Shown here: positions 41,536 through 54,309 of the stretch, piece by piece
Numbering within the stretch: the stretch's first letter is position 1
Layout of the letters: the number at the start of each line of letters is the position of its first letter
Assembly (NCBI GenBank): GCA_020152595.1
Contig: JAIGNY010004492.1
Coordinates: 1 to 64,000 of the forward strand
Origin: Chiridota heheva
Lineage: Eukaryota; Echinodermata; Holothuroidea; Apodida; Chiridotidae
Reading direction: 5' to 3'
DNA: 64,000 nt
Translations under genes and position numbers: made by a program
The notes under the pieces: generated by a model
What the model saw: the letters and a program-made list of their open reading frames with translations, nothing else
What the model was told of the DNA's origin: nothing
Database searches by the model: none

Positions 41536-41895
41536 TGGGGGAATGGAAGGTGATGGGGGAATGGGGGATGGGGATGGGAGGTGATGGGGAATGGGAGGTG
41601 ATGGGAGAATGGGAAGGTGATAGGGAAATGGGAGGTGATGGGGGAATGGGAGGTGATGGGGAATGGGAGGTGATGGGGAATGGGAGGTGATGGGGAATGG
41701 GAGGTGATGGGGAATGGGAGGTGATGGGGAATGGGAGGTGATGGAAGGTGATGGGGAATGGGAGGTGATGGGGGAATGGGAGGTGATGGGGGAATGGGAG
41801 GTGATGGGGGAATGGGAGGTGATGGAGGAATGGAAGGTGGGGAATGGGAGGTGATGGGGGAATGGGAGGTGATGGGGGAATGGGAGGTGAGTGGG
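41536..41895. repeat. 17/18-bp minisatellite GGGAATGGGAGGTGATG, about 20 copies
   Basis: Units differ by the number of G residues (GGGG or GGGGG), which alternates the unit length. It follows directly on the 18-bp array and shares GGGGAATGG with it, so the two probably arose from one precursor. Confidence 0.93.
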
Positions 41896-41989
41896 GCATG
41901 TTGGATTAATAGTTTTAAGTGAGGGGATTGCAGGAAAGAATGGAAGGATGGAATGGAAGATGATTCATACTGAAGATGTAGGAATTGGG

Positions 41990-42910
41990 ATGAATATGGG
42001 GTGGCATGGGGGACAGGATGGAATGAAATATGGGACATGGTGAGATGGCATGTGGGACTAGGTGAGATGGCATGTGGGACTGGGTGACATGTGGGACAGG
42101 TTGACACATGGAACAGGTTGCTAAGGAATGTGGGATAGGATGTTATGGCATTTAGGACGGAGGGATGGCATGTGGGACAGGATGGCATGTGGGACATGAT
42201 GGCATGGTATGTGAAATAAGGTAGTATCATGGCATTTATGACAGGCTGGGATGGCATGTGAGATGACGTGGAATGGCATGAGGACAGGGTGGGATGACAT
42301 GAAACAGGATGGCATGGCATCTGGGACAGGATTGCATGTAATGGAAGGCATCTGGATTTCAGGTGGGATGGCATGTGAGACAGGGTGACATGTGGGACAG
42401 GTTAACATGTGGAACAGAGTGCCAAGGAATGTGGGATAGGTTGTCATAGAATCTAGGACAGGGAGGAATGGTATGTGGGACAGGATGGCATGGCATGTAA
42501 AACAAGGTGGTATCATGGCATTTATGACAGGCTTGGATGACATGTGGGACAGGGTGATATGGTACCTGGGATAGTATGGCATGGAATGGAAACATCTAGA
42601 TTTCAGGTGGGACAGGGTGGGATAGAATGGAATGACCTGTGGGACAGGGTGGGATGGCACTTGGTACAAGGAGGGATGGCATGTGGGACAGGGTGGAATG
42701 GCATGTGGGACAGGGTGGAATGGCATGTGGTATGGCGCATGGTACATCGAGGGATGGCAGGTGGGCAAGTCATATGGTTGAATGTCATTTTTATTGCAGG
42801 TGTGATGGCATATGGGTCATGGTGGAATGGCATCTGGATTTTCATGTATGGTTTCCTGTAGGAAGGGAAGTAGCATTGTATGGCATGTGGAACAGAGGGT
42901 GTGATGGCAG
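41990..42910. repeat. GGCATGTGGGACAGG minisatellite, degenerate
   Basis: Irregular units GGATGGCATGTGGGACAGGR with insertions. An internal duplication is visible: the block GGAACAGRKTGCYAAGGAAT, GTGGGATAGG occurs at 42,111 and 42,413, and ATCTGGATTTCAGGTGGGA at 42,350 and again near 42,595. The core GGCATGTGGGACA resembles the 29-30 kb array. Confidence 0.88.
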
Positions 42911-45199
42911 GTGCAACAGGAGCTGGAAAGCATGCCTGGTGCAGTTTGAGTTTTGTAAAATAAGAAGTTACAATGTGCATGTATGTGTTTACTTGGGCCA
43001 AACTTTGCATGATCACACAACCCTGCCGGCTTCCAAGGTATTTTCTAAAGTGATACCTCCTTGTCCTTGGTCTTAGCTTCTTTCTTTGCATTGAATGATC
43101 AATAGGTGAATAATTTTGATTGTACAATTCATAGAAAAGCTATTTTTTTTCTTCCCCAAAACCAGTCAGATCAAACCAACATAGCTCAGTGAAATTATCA
43201 TCTAATAGTCTGTAGTACTAGTAGTACTCTAAATATTTCAGTTTTCTTCCTAATACTGTCGATGGTTATTCCTAAAATATCGTTGTATACTCTCTTGTTT
43301 TATATTAAAGACATAAACCTTGTGCGAAAAAAATATTGTAACACACTTCCTGAACTATTCTTAGACACCGGATACATGTCCGAGACTTGGATTATGAATA
43401 GGTGAAGCCATTGCTCTTTATCAGTATTTTAACTTTTATAGGGATGCGCATGTAACCTGCAGCTAGCTCGTTGCTCCACGCTTTCGTACCAAAGTGCATG
43501 AAGTTAAAGGATTATTTTCAGGGGTCAAGAAAGTGTTTGTTATTTAAAAGAGGATTTCTATATTTCGTACTGGTTCAATCTGTTTGTGGGTTTTTTCGGT
43601 GGTTTGTAGTTTTGATTTCAACTGTCGTCTTCATTAGTTCGGTTACTGTCATGGTTGTTATCATCCTCATAGGCCCGGATGCGATTTTTTTTCCCCAAAC
43701 AAGATAGCAATGGCACAAATTTCCTCTTGTCCGATTGGTTTAAATTCTGGACCCTAACCCTAAGGTCCTGACCCTAACTCAGCTCAAATGAGTGCAATCG
43801 CTGTCCTGTTTGGGGACAAAAATTAGCGATCCAGATACTGTTTGCATGGCCGGCTAGCTATAATGGCAAGGGGTGCAAATTTCCCTAAAGAGTTGCTAAT
43901 CATTGTTCTTTTAGTAATAAGGAATACGAACATGTGCTTGAACTATTTGTATAATCATGGATGTTCATTTTTTTTGCCCCCAATCATGTTTTGCCCCTCA
44001 AACTGAAAGATAAAAACAGCCGCCTATATGTTCATTTGTTACACGTGTGGTATTGTTTTAATTTGACATGTTGTGGAATTGATCCATTAGGAAAAGTGAC
44101 TCATTTTCGTAAACATGTCCTAAGTTACTGTACAGGCTGAGTATAGTACATTGTCCTTTCAACATAATTGTGCGAGGTTGGTTTTAGATACAGGGATTTA
44201 CATTTCATGTAACGATAATTAATGATGGCCCCTTTCGCCGTTTTTTAAATTTTTAATGAAGAGCAGATTTAGAAACAGAACGTGGGTTGAAAACTAATTG
44301 AACTGTACTTGTATTGTAACTCGTGCTTAGATTCTTCTCACAACTTGACCCAGATATAAGAAATTTGCTTACTAGAAGACATGTGTCCACGAATAATCAC
44401 GAAAGGCTCAAGTTCGATGATACCCTTGGGGAACAACCTATACTAACTTAAAATAGGTTTTGGGCGTTCTGGCCCGTTCTTTTCTTCGAAACGTTTACTT
44501 AATTTGTTTACCTGATGGATCGTGGCGACTATAACCGATCCATTAATTAGAATGGCAAGCTGCCAACACTAACTAGTAAGTTTAATATTCTCTGAAATGA
44601 TATCTCCAAAGTTGACTTGTCCTTGGTTTGTTTGCAGAAACAAGAAGCATTTGCACCAGAACCTTTACAATTGATGGAATTACATTTTGACATTTGTGTT
44701 TGAATTCTGATGGCTGTTTGCATTCATATTCCATGGTTTGACTTGCCTTTATCAGTGAATAGTCTACCTGGGAGTCTACCATACATACAAAAGAAAAAAT
44801 GTTTTGGGTTGGGCTTAATGCAGACTCCTGGGAAATTAGACATGTATTTTGTAGTCTATAAGCACTAAAGATGTAATTAAACAACAGTGTAAGCCTCTCA
44901 TTGTAATTCATACTCATTGTTTTCCCCCAAAAGGCCACCACGACACGAAGCATTGTAAGAAATGTGAGTTATTTGACAGGTTTGACTTGCAGAGGGAATT
45001 CGAGCGTAGATGCTCTTCTTAAAGATGTGGAGGACATGGTGGGTTCAGCGTTTGACATACGTGGCTCGCTGGTGCATTTCCTTGTGTTCTAGGTTTTATA
45101 TGGTTCAAAGTTTGTATGCTCTAAATGGCAGCTCCTTCATCTCAGTATCTTCTGTTTGGAGGAGTTTGGGACTGTTACATTGAAATGCTTTTTTTTTGA
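42911..45199. other. Noncoding stretch, no gene firmly seen
   Basis: A G+C-richer patch at 44,990-45,093 follows TTTGACTTGCAG and is open as RGNSSVDALLKDVEDMVGSA then FDIRGSLVHFLVF before a stop. Its polypyrimidine tract is weak and the antisense frame is open too, so I do not call it. A minus open frame at 44,582-44,953 has no recognised domain. Confidence 0.4.
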
Positions 45200-45859
45200 C
45201 AATCACAGGTCTATTTGTTTCATATTTGTTATAATAATGATGTGAGCTAGTGTACACTGTATAAAAACTTTTTTTTTCTAATATGCGCAGTGGGCAAGGC
45301 TCAGTATGATTTTGCTGAAAAGAACTTGTAAACACGATATCTCAAGAACTGTGAACTGGATTTACGTCATTTGTGGTACACAAATAGCACATGATCTGCA
45401 GATGTGCTGTATTGTTTTTGGTGGTGAAGTCATGCATAATAATAAGTGGGCAGGGCTTAAAGTGAAAATTTGAGAGAAAAAAGTACTAAATGAGCAATGC
45501 ATCATACTGGGCATGATAATATTGTTGGTTATTGTGTACATGCTTATGTTATCAACAGATGTCATCAATATGCATGGTGGGCATGGCTTAATCATTAATG
45601 TTAAAGTGCTAAATGATAAAACACCATATCTCATGAATGGTATATCGGTTTTATGCCATATGTGGTATACATATGGGTTACAGTCTGTACACATGTGGTG
45701 TCGATGTTATAAATATTAATGAGTAGGCAGAGCTTATTGACAAATTCTTGAAATATAATAAATGAGAAACAGTTTTTGCATCATACTTTCTATGATAATG
45801 TTAATTATTGTGCAAATGCTACTGTTGTCAACAGTATTTTTATTGATCTGCATGGTGGG
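45200..45859 (+). repeat. Family A copy 4, left part
   Basis: Has TTTGTTTCATATTTGTTATA, GCGCAGTGGGCAAGGCTCAG, ACGATATCTCAAGAACTGTG and ATTAATGAGTAGGCAGAGCT in family order. It is interrupted at ATGGTGGG (45,852-45,859) by a hAT-like insertion and resumes at 46,564. Confidence 0.85.
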
Positions 45860-46563
45860 CATAGGTGCAGATCTCGAGAAGGGGGGAAGGGTCAAGAGGG
45901 GCGATCGACCCCTCAGATGAAATGCTAGGAGGCAAAAGTATTGTTTTGCCCCCTCAAAAATATGAGTAGGCTCCTATATGAAAATTTAAATTAATGAAAT
46001 TGAAAGCATCCATCTGTCCATATTCAAACCAAAATCTGGTGTTTTTGCTTCAATTTTCTTGATTTTCATAAAAATTGTTTTCAATTTTTGTGTAATTTCT
46101 TTTATTTCCTCAAATTTGCTTCAAGTTTTGTGCAATTTTTTTCCGCTTGTTTGGGAAAATTTAACTAAGACTAACGAGAGGTTGTCTTTAATTTTCAAGA
46201 AATTTGCTTCAATTTTCATGCTTTCATTTTCTTCAATTTTCGAGAAATTTCTATTAATTTTTCTTGAAATTTCTTTCAATTTAAAAAAGATAATAAAATA
46301 TCCTTCATGTTGGTCAAATTTTGTTCTTTTTGTGAAATTTGCTTCAATTTTTGTACAATTTCCTTTTTATTTTCGTGAAGCTTTGATGAATACTAAAAGA
46401 AAATAATATTGCCGGAATGATTGTAAACTTCTTTTAGGCTTGCATACTTGATTTTTCATTTTCTTCTCGGGAAGGGGGAGTGCTACTCACACATGGAAAT
46501 TTTACTTCCTTTGCCCTCCCAAATTTTTGCCTCTCAAACTCAGACATAGAGATCTGCACCCTG
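45860..46563. mobile_element. Non-autonomous hAT-like element, about 704 bp
   Basis: The termini hold a perfect 12-bp inverted repeat, GGTGCAGATCTC (45,864-45,875) and GAGATCTGCACC (46,549-46,560), and the outer edges are CA...TG. Flanks ATGGTGGG and ATGGTGGT form an 8-bp target duplication with 7 of 8 bases equal, as expected for hAT transposition (family knowledge). The empty site is visible in family A copy 3 (TATGGTGGGTGTAGCTGATG, 32,520). The interior is degenerate AT-rich repeats (TTTGCTTCAATTTTCGTG type) and codes for no transposase. Confidence 0.8.
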
Positions 46564-46690
46564 ATGGTGGTTGTGGCTTATGAATAAATATCATGGACTC
46601 TGCATTGACATTACAGTTAATATAAAACAAGCAGATCAAGCATATGAAAAAAAAATTAGAAGCACAAAACCTTTTGATTTTGGTTATAAT
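46564..46690 (+). repeat. Family A copy 4, right part
   Basis: ATGGTGGTTGTGGCTTATGA, ATAAATATCATGGACTC, a short A-run and AGCACAAAACCTTTTGATTT match 32,520-32,665. Confidence 0.85.
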
Positions 46691-47017
46691 TTTGAAGTTT
46701 TTGTTTTTGCTCCTCAATATACAAATATCTTATACTGTTAAATATAAATCACAAATGAACATATGAAAATAGAGACCACTCTGTTTGCCATTGGGCAAAC
46801 TGCTGCAATCCACGACTGGTTAATAAAACGGCCATGGGCATCTTGACGTAAATACTCCATTGGAGGTCTGTTGGGACTTTATAAACCTTGGTCAACCAAC
46901 CAAATCCATTTTAGCACAATGACCATTCTGTGACATGGAAGGTGAGGTGATTCAGCAAATGTTTGAGGTGCATAACATTTTGGAGCATGGTTTCCTTTGG
47001 TGTGACCCAGTTATTGA
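46691..47017. other. Noncoding stretch, no gene seen
   Basis: Ordinary AT-rich sequence with nothing recognised. Confidence 0.45.
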
Positions 47018-47412
47018 CAATGGATCCTACCAATGGATCCTACCAATGGATCCTACCAATGGATCCTACCATTGGATCCTACCATTGATCCCACCAATGG
47101 ATTCCACCAATGGATCCCACCAATGGATCCCACTATTGGATTCCACTATTGGATCCCACCAATGGATAATTTCACCAATGGATCCCATCAATGGTTCCCA
47201 CTATTGGATCCCACCATTGGATCCTACCATTGGATCCCACCAATGGATCCTACTAATGGATCCTCCCAATGGATCCTACCATTGGATTTTACCATTGGAT
47301 CCCACCAATGGATCCCATTAATGGATTCCACTAATGGATCCCACCAATAGATCCGACCAATGGATCCCACTATTAAATCCTACCAATGGATCCCACCAAT
47401 GGGTCTCACCAA
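47018..47412. repeat. 13-bp minisatellite GGATCCTACCAAT, about 30 copies
   Basis: Variants are GGATCCCACCAAT and GGATCCTACCATT. The unit is not codon-length, so the plus frames (MDPTNGSYQWILPLDPT) cycle. GGATCC recurs throughout. Confidence 0.93.
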
Positions 47413-49104
47413 TGAACAGGTCCCATAAATGGGTACTACGCCTCTGTATATATTATCCAACGTGTTGATTAATTAAAAGTTTATTAAAAGTTTATCTCTG
47501 GGTGTCCCACAGTTTTAACGACTTTGACACGATTTCCAACTGTCTGCCCCACAGTTACTTTTAGAAAATAGAATGTTGTCAACATTACACAATGTATATC
47601 TTTTTTCTTCTATCTTCTCTATGCATGTTTCATTTGATTCAAATTTATTCTCTTTTCATTTCTTCTAAATCTCTTTATTCAGACGGCCGTGTCATGTGGC
47701 CCCTTATCAATTTTTGATTAAGTGTGATATCCACTTTGTAATGGCAAATTTCCTGTCAACACTTTCATGAAATGTGATGGACCTTACCTCCTTTTCTGTT
47801 CGCAAGGTTCAATAATAATCAAAAGAAGGATTTTATGTATTTGGTCTGATCGGTATTGGGAACAAAAAACACCATGGAATAAGAGGATAAAGGCTTATGT
47901 TAGAGGTGTGACATCCATAACCCTCCACATTTAAACAGGGTTTATGTTCTGTACGTATCATTAAAAGTTAACATGCATCATCGCTAGTGATGTAGAAAGA
48001 GTCACTTTTCCAGGGGTAAAGAATCCTCAAAATTCCTGGTCATGAGTGGGACAATTGCACTGGTAAATGAAGTTTCCATCAAACGTTTATGGTAATTGGG
48101 AAATTTCTTTCAATAAATATTGCCAAATCTAACCAAAGGATTCTGTAATTTTTACCTCAATTTCCTGCAATTGTACCAACATTTCTGTCAAGTTCACCAA
48201 CTTATCACAATTTTTTTAAAAACTACTTAAATACTTTTTCAAATTTATCTCCTAAAAGGGAAAATGCATGCACCCCCTTAGAAGCAGTTTACCCGTGCCC
48301 CTTTTCCTACACCTACGTTATGATCACTACCAAACCATATACTTGGTGGCGTCGGGAAATTTCCCCATCTCATCTCTGTTTCATCCTCATTTCTAATTAG
48401 TCCCAAACGCGTATAACTTCATTGCAATGCACGATGGATATTATTGCTGGAAGAGATGAATATTTATTTATATTTATGGGTCAGAACCTTTTCTGAACAT
48501 TTAAATAAACAACCTTTAAAAATGCCAGTATATTGGCCTTGTCTGTAGTGCTGGGATGTTACAATGGTTTCTTCTGTTTATCATAGATCTCTTGTTTCTA
48601 GAGGTGATGTATTACAGGAGGCAAGGAATATCATCAATACCGTTGACCTTTGGCTTTTTTGCAATAATGAATTGAATTCACTACCAAGCTGCCGAGTTTT
48701 GTTTGTGGACACCTTACGTCTATGTAGTGAAGGAACGAATATCCATGTTGATGACAGTGCAAAAGGAACCACATAAAGTTGAATATTATCCAGAAGACAC
48801 CCCATCTCCAAATGTCTATATTTGTTTATCAAATTGTATACTATATGTTATAGAATTCTATATATATGTACAAATTTCTCCGGGGTTCAGAATTGATCAA
48901 TGCATATCGACTTTCTATAGGATGAAAATGAGGTCGGGTAATTTACCCTTTTGCATTTTGATGGAGAAAATGAGATACTTTATGAGACGAGCTTAAAAGC
49001 TTGTGCATAGAATTGAAAACGAGATTGATTGAGGTGTTTATCAGACAGAAGCAATGGATTCACCAGAGTATTTGGCTTTTTATGTGTGTGTGCGGGGAGA
49101 AGAA
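47413..49104. other. Noncoding stretch, no gene firmly seen
   Basis: An open frame at 48,564-48,776, after GTTTCTTCTGTTTATCATAG, has no good donor or known domain. AT-rich 'TTTCCTCAATTT' texture at 48,090-48,260 probably belongs to a decayed non-autonomous element. Confidence 0.4.
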
Positions 49105-49460
49105 AAGAAGGGGGACCTTCGGAAAATAACCTTCATTTCCGGGAAATTTTATGAAACGTTTTTTTTTATTTTTGGAAAATGTTTTGGCAAATTTTCAGGG
49201 AATTTTTCTGAATTTTCAGGGGCTTTTCTTGATTACTGGGAAGGTGTCCTCAATTTTTGGTAAATATTCTAAATTTTTGAGCAATTTTATTAAATATTTG
49301 AAAAATTGCCTTCATTTTCGGACAGGTTTTTCAATTTTCGTGAAATTTTTAACCAATTTTCAAGCAATTTTCCTCAATATTAGGGAGTTTTCCTTAATTT
49401 TCCTGGCAACATTCAGAACAATTCCTTCATTTCCGGGCAATTTTTGGAACATTTCTGAAC
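49105..49460. repeat. Degenerate TTTTCAGGGAATTTTTC repeats
   Basis: Irregular 20-25-bp AT-rich units alternating AATTTTCNGG and GGAAATTTT. The texture is like the interior of the hAT-like element at 46 kb. Confidence 0.55.
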
Positions 49461-49954
49461 TATTTTGAAGTCTGGCATAATTCTTACATGAGACTTACCT
49501 TTTATTTTGTAGTCTTGCATAATTGTTGCATTACATCCTCGAAAAACGGGCTACATTTCCGGGAACATCCGGGCAAATTCACTTATTTCAAAAGTACATT
49601 TTACAGTTTTACCTCTCTGCCTGACTGATCTGTGCCCAAGTATCATATTGTCATCATCATGCTGAGTTGGGAGGGCATGAACCAGATATCTAAACGATTC
49701 TGCCTGACTCACAAATTTGTTGGGAAATTTTTCTCAATATTAGGGATCTTTCCTGCCGCCCCATCCCCTCCCCCTCACTTGTTATAAGTGAAAGCTGCTG
49801 GGGCGGAGTCAGGCTGTATGTTCCACTGGGGCGCAGCTGGGGTTAGGCGATGGAGGCTTCGATGTTCCCCATAACTTACACTAAAATAGTTCATTCTATT
49901 TGTCTATGGCATGGGTTTTTATGTGCATAGATATAGGAACCGGAAAGGGAAAAG
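49461..49954. other. Noncoding stretch, no gene seen
   Basis: Nothing is recognised. Confidence 0.4.
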
Positions 49955-50265
49955 GGGGGGGGGGGGGGTACTGGTGTCACATGCCCCCACTTTTCCAAAA
50001 AACGACGAAAGTGCCCCTTTTGAAAATGAAAAGTGCCCCTCAATTACTGTCAAAGGTGCAAGAACTGGAGGAATCTGGCAACTGTTGTCAGTCCCATGTA
50101 CGGGGAAATGGGTTCCTATTGGAAAATTGTCCCTTTTACTTTACTTTATTATCTACAAACAGGGGCGCACATATGCATATGACTTGGGAAGTTCCCCTAA
50201 GAGGTTGTTCCCTTACTTTTCGAAACCTTCCTACACCCTTGTGTCTATGTGCCAGTCCGCTCCTG
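49955..50265 (+). repeat. Dispersed repeat shared with 2.4-3.1 kb, with hAT-like end
   Basis: GTGCCCCTTTTGAAAATGAA, AAGTGCCCCTCAATTACTGT matches the complement of 2,430-2,490. Inside it, 50,160-50,265 runs from CAGGGGCGCACATATG to CTATGTGCCAGTCCGCTCCTG. In complement the latter is CAGGAGCGGACTGGCACATA, which makes an imperfect terminal inverted repeat of hAT type. No clear 8-bp duplication is found. Confidence 0.5.
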
Positions 50266-53200
50266 AGTGAAACAAATGTATGGCGAGTTAGTCTTTGCAC
50301 TTCAAGTACTCATAAGCTGGATGTGCCTGCCAAAAGTGGGAGGAAAAATCATAAAATCACCCTAAAATTAATGACGATAATGACTATCGAGTGGGAGGAA
50401 AAATCATAAAATCACCTTAAAAAAATAAAGAAAGAAATAAGAACATGGAAAATGTGTGCAGGGAGGGGGAAAGGGGGGGGGGAGAGAGTGCACCCCAAAA
50501 TCCTGCCTAGTGTACTACTCTTACAACACGTGTATATGCTGTGCAAAAAAAAATACCTGTCAGATAAACAGAAAATTGTTTATTTTTTTCCCCAATATCT
50601 TCATAGACAATTAAAAGATATCCATGTAAACTTGTGAGCAAGTTCTACTTATGATTGTGAATGCTTGTATGCTATGATTTTAAGATTTGTAAGTTTCTTT
50701 CTGAGTCTATTCACTAAAGATTTAGGATTTCCATCCTGGTATTATTTTACTTTCCATTTCCAAATGTAAAACGGATCTTTAAACATTTACCCTACATTTA
50801 CTCAACAAACAAAATAAACCATGCATTCTTTATTTTCTGTCAATGTGCCTTATTGTCATTTATATTGTGAAAATAATTCATCTTTAATTTGAGAGGTTTT
50901 CTGATCGATGGACTGACTACTTCATTTTACCTTTAGGGGACATGCTAAAATCGGCCGGGTCGTGCCTATTTAGGAGATTTTTCATAGTTGAAAGACTTTC
51001 TTTAATTTAGTAAAAACAATCATTAGAGTGAAAGCAATTATTGATCGTTTTATATGTGTGTTTGTTCAGTGCAGAGGTGTGCAGTTTGTTGTAACTGTTT
51101 CTGTTCCTCCAGTTTGTAGCGTACTTGCTTGCCCACAGTCGATTGGGGTGACTGGTAAACCTTGATGGTGGTTTGGGTAATACAATTGGGGAATACTGTA
51201 CATGACAATGCTTTGCAATCTTTTCACATTTTTAACCCTGTTACTGCATGTAGACAAGTAGAATTAAATCAGTTGTCATAGTTTGACCCATAAACATTTG
51301 AAGGGTCATCACCTCGGGGGCAAAAATACCCTGAATTTTTAAAGGTGCTATATGCATGCAAATACATAAGCCAATTTGACTTTAGCTACGGTTGACTTCT
51401 CATCTTTTGACCCAACCAAGACCGCCATCGGTCAGTGTAATTACTACATACCAAGGGGAAATGGGGATAAGCAAGTGAATTATGTGATAAGCATACCCTG
51501 CAATAGCGGTGGCATGGGAAGGGGGACTGGTCCCCACCCCCTTCTTGCCACGCAAGATCAATTCAAGTACTAATTTCGGCGCTTTGAATAGTCGACATGG
51601 CCACTAAGACATATACAGCATTGTTCCATGTCTCCTAAAGCTTTTGCCCTAGCCCTCTGCCCATCAGTTTGTGGTGCTTGGCTCCACACATACCCTGGAT
51701 ATAAATCTACTGGGTAGTTACGTAAATATCCTATCCATTGCTATGTTTTCCTCAGTTGATGGCAAGGACCAACTTAAAAACCCACACTACGACAGCAATT
51801 TCATCCCCTTCGGACAATTGATCTGACGTGGAAAGTTAATTATGATAACAAATTTGTATTATCTGAAATAAATTACACATACATGAAGCCTTCAAAGCAC
51901 GTTGCTGCACATCGAACTACCAACTTGAAACTCATTTTCAGATCTATTTAAGGACACATTTTGCAATTTATATAGTGATGTTTAATGGCCGTGTGAAATG
52001 TGAATTATTAGTTCCAATCGTTTAAATGTCGAAAAACTAGTGACGTCAGAATTTCATGAAAACGTTTCCTTCCGCTCATACGAGAATTGAGGCAGACGAT
52101 TGGAGACGCTCGTGGCAAGCGGATACAATCAATATAAGTTGTGATGCGTTTTGAGAACAGTACTTGATGAGAAAAGGAATGTTATCTCTTAGTGAAGATT
52201 CGCTATTGCTTGGTTTCAGTGATTACTTATTAGCCTTCTTCATGAGCATGTTCAGTTTGAAAAGAAAGTTTGTAAAGAATCGGCAATTAAGTTCATCCAA
52301 ATTGGATGAGAAATGTTCTGTGGAGAGCGCGATTTGCCTGTATAATTCATTGTGCACTGACAGTTGTATTTTTCCAGTCTTTTTCTGAGAAATTATCAAA
52401 GGTTGGATTATGTGTTATTTCCTTAAAAATGAAAATAGACTGAGTTGGTAAAAGCAAAATAGCATAAATGTCTTGTGAGATTTCTTGTGCATGGATGAGC
52501 TATGATGTGTTAGACATTGCAGTCGATATTAAATGGTTACTCGCATATTATTGGAAGGAACTTAAAAGTGTTAACTTTTTGTTGTTAAAAAAGCAAAAAC
52601 ATTTAAACTTGATCTCTTATGAAGAAGTGTTATTTAAGACACAAAGGACCAGAAGTTGTTAACATGTCTTGAATCTTTGAAGCTTTCTTGATATCCATTT
52701 TTCACATGCTCTGCAAGAACCTTAAGGTATTGCTGATTTGGTGAAGTTCTCCATAAATCTGTAAGTTATTACTCTAAAATTCTTGACCTGTTTACTTTAA
52801 AAGGTTTTACTTTTAAAAAGTATGTTCTTTATAATGTGGGGATTCCATTTGATGTGGTACTTGCGAGTAGTTATCAGTGTGTGTCTTGTAGGATTTATGA
52901 AATATTCTTAGTGCAGATCATGATGGTGTATGCGACATGATTGTCATCTCATGTTGCCTTTTATTTTTTCACAACCCATTTGTAGAAATTTATTGAGTGT
53001 TTTGACTGTTCCAACCGTTTCTGCTGTTTCCTTTTCAGGTTCTAAGTCATAAAATGTCTTTCTCAATTTAGAAGTTATTTAAGATATAAATGGATTTCTA
53101 CAATGTACAAAAAAAAATCTTCAACATTTTGCATGCAAATTAGCCAGAATACCAAAATACATTAAATGAGTAAGCAAAGCTTTTGCAATAAGATTTGAAA

Positions 53201-54309
53201 ATGAAATCAGTGAGGCTCGCAATTTTAGGATAGAAATTTCAAAGAAAAGTAGATTAAGTTGCCTCCTGTTTGCTTCAACAGATTAAGTGGCAATTTATGG
53301 TTAAGGAAGGATTATCCTGATTCAAGTACATTCATCAACCTAAATCTAAAAATAGCCCTCAGTACTTTGCTATTAGTAAGCACAAGCAGGATACAGCAGT
53401 GAATTTTATAGGAAATTTCACTGGGCGACCACAATGCCCCTAGGGCAACTAATGCGAGACGCAAAGGATTATCTAAATTTAAGCACCTTCAAAATTAAAG
53501 GACTTGGATATTAATTTTAACATAACATGCATAAAGTTTATTTCATACGATGTATGTTTTAAAAACTTGTATTCTATGACTAGCCTGTAGTAGCAGCCAT
53601 TTTGTAAACCAAGGCAAAAATCATGGTTGCCCAGTGCATTACAATTTTGTTACTGGGCAACCAACATTTCTCACTGGGCAACCAAATGTTCGCCCAGTTT
53701 ATATGTTCAAAAATTCACTGGAAGACAGGTGAAGTGGTTAGAAAAAATGACGTATAGTGGTTGACATCAACTTTGGGAAAAGAATTCTAGCTCAAACTTG
53801 TTTTTAATTGGTGCTCATGATTACATTGAGAATAAACTACTGTACATTTAACATTTGATATGACAGGGTTACAATGTTTTCCAAATGAACTATATGTTAG
53901 CCGTTTCATCAAATCAATCAAGCAAATGAGACATGTAAGCTAATGAAACTTATCTGATAGATTTTGTAAAATGCAAAATATGATCAATTTCTCCAGGAGT
54001 TAATGACATGTGAACAAAGAGTTGCATGTAACCAACATAGTTTCAAGGTGTAATGGTTTTAAGCAACCTTTGGTGAAAGTGCCCTGTAGCTGCATTTTTA
54101 CTTGTTGGAGGATTTTAGCAAATACATCTTTTATTTGCTGTTTAATGATATGGAGCTCACTTTGACTATGTGCCTGTTGATAAAAAAAGCACTTGGTTGA
54201 CAACTGCCATCTTTTCTGCCAATTCATGGGACTTAAATTTTGGAGAGAAAAAAACTATATAAAAACAGGTCTTTGATTGCAGGTGTCAATACAGATTATT
54301 TTTCTTGAT
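50266..54309. other. Noncoding stretch, repeat-poor, no gene firmly seen
   Basis: A perfect CRE palindrome TGACGTCA sits at 52,041-52,048, upstream of plus open frames at 52,164-52,388 and 52,468-52,662 that have no recognised domain. A very short exon-like block (51,116-51,157) has a good acceptor, GTTTCTGTTCCTCCAG, and donor, CTG|GTAAAC. Several ACTGGGCAACCAA repeats lie at 53,420-53,700. I call no gene. Confidence 0.4.

Noticed and set aside
41220..42374. 384-codon minus-strand Pro-rich frame (IPQPSS, HPPFPN)
   Set aside because: Reads through three different G-rich arrays; low-complexity translation of noncoding satellite DNA.
44990..45093. Possible exon RGNSSVDALLKDVEDMVGSA...
   Set aside because: G+C-rich and open, with CAG before it, but the polypyrimidine tract is poor, no donor is needed or seen, and the antisense frame is open too. 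Kept as a note only.
51116..51157. 42-nt micro-exon with good acceptor
   Set aside because: Too short to support from sequence alone; the donor GTAAAC is weak.
52164..52388. 74-residue plus-strand frame downstream of a CRE
   Set aside because: No recognisable domain or splice structure; length expected by chance in AT-rich DNA.
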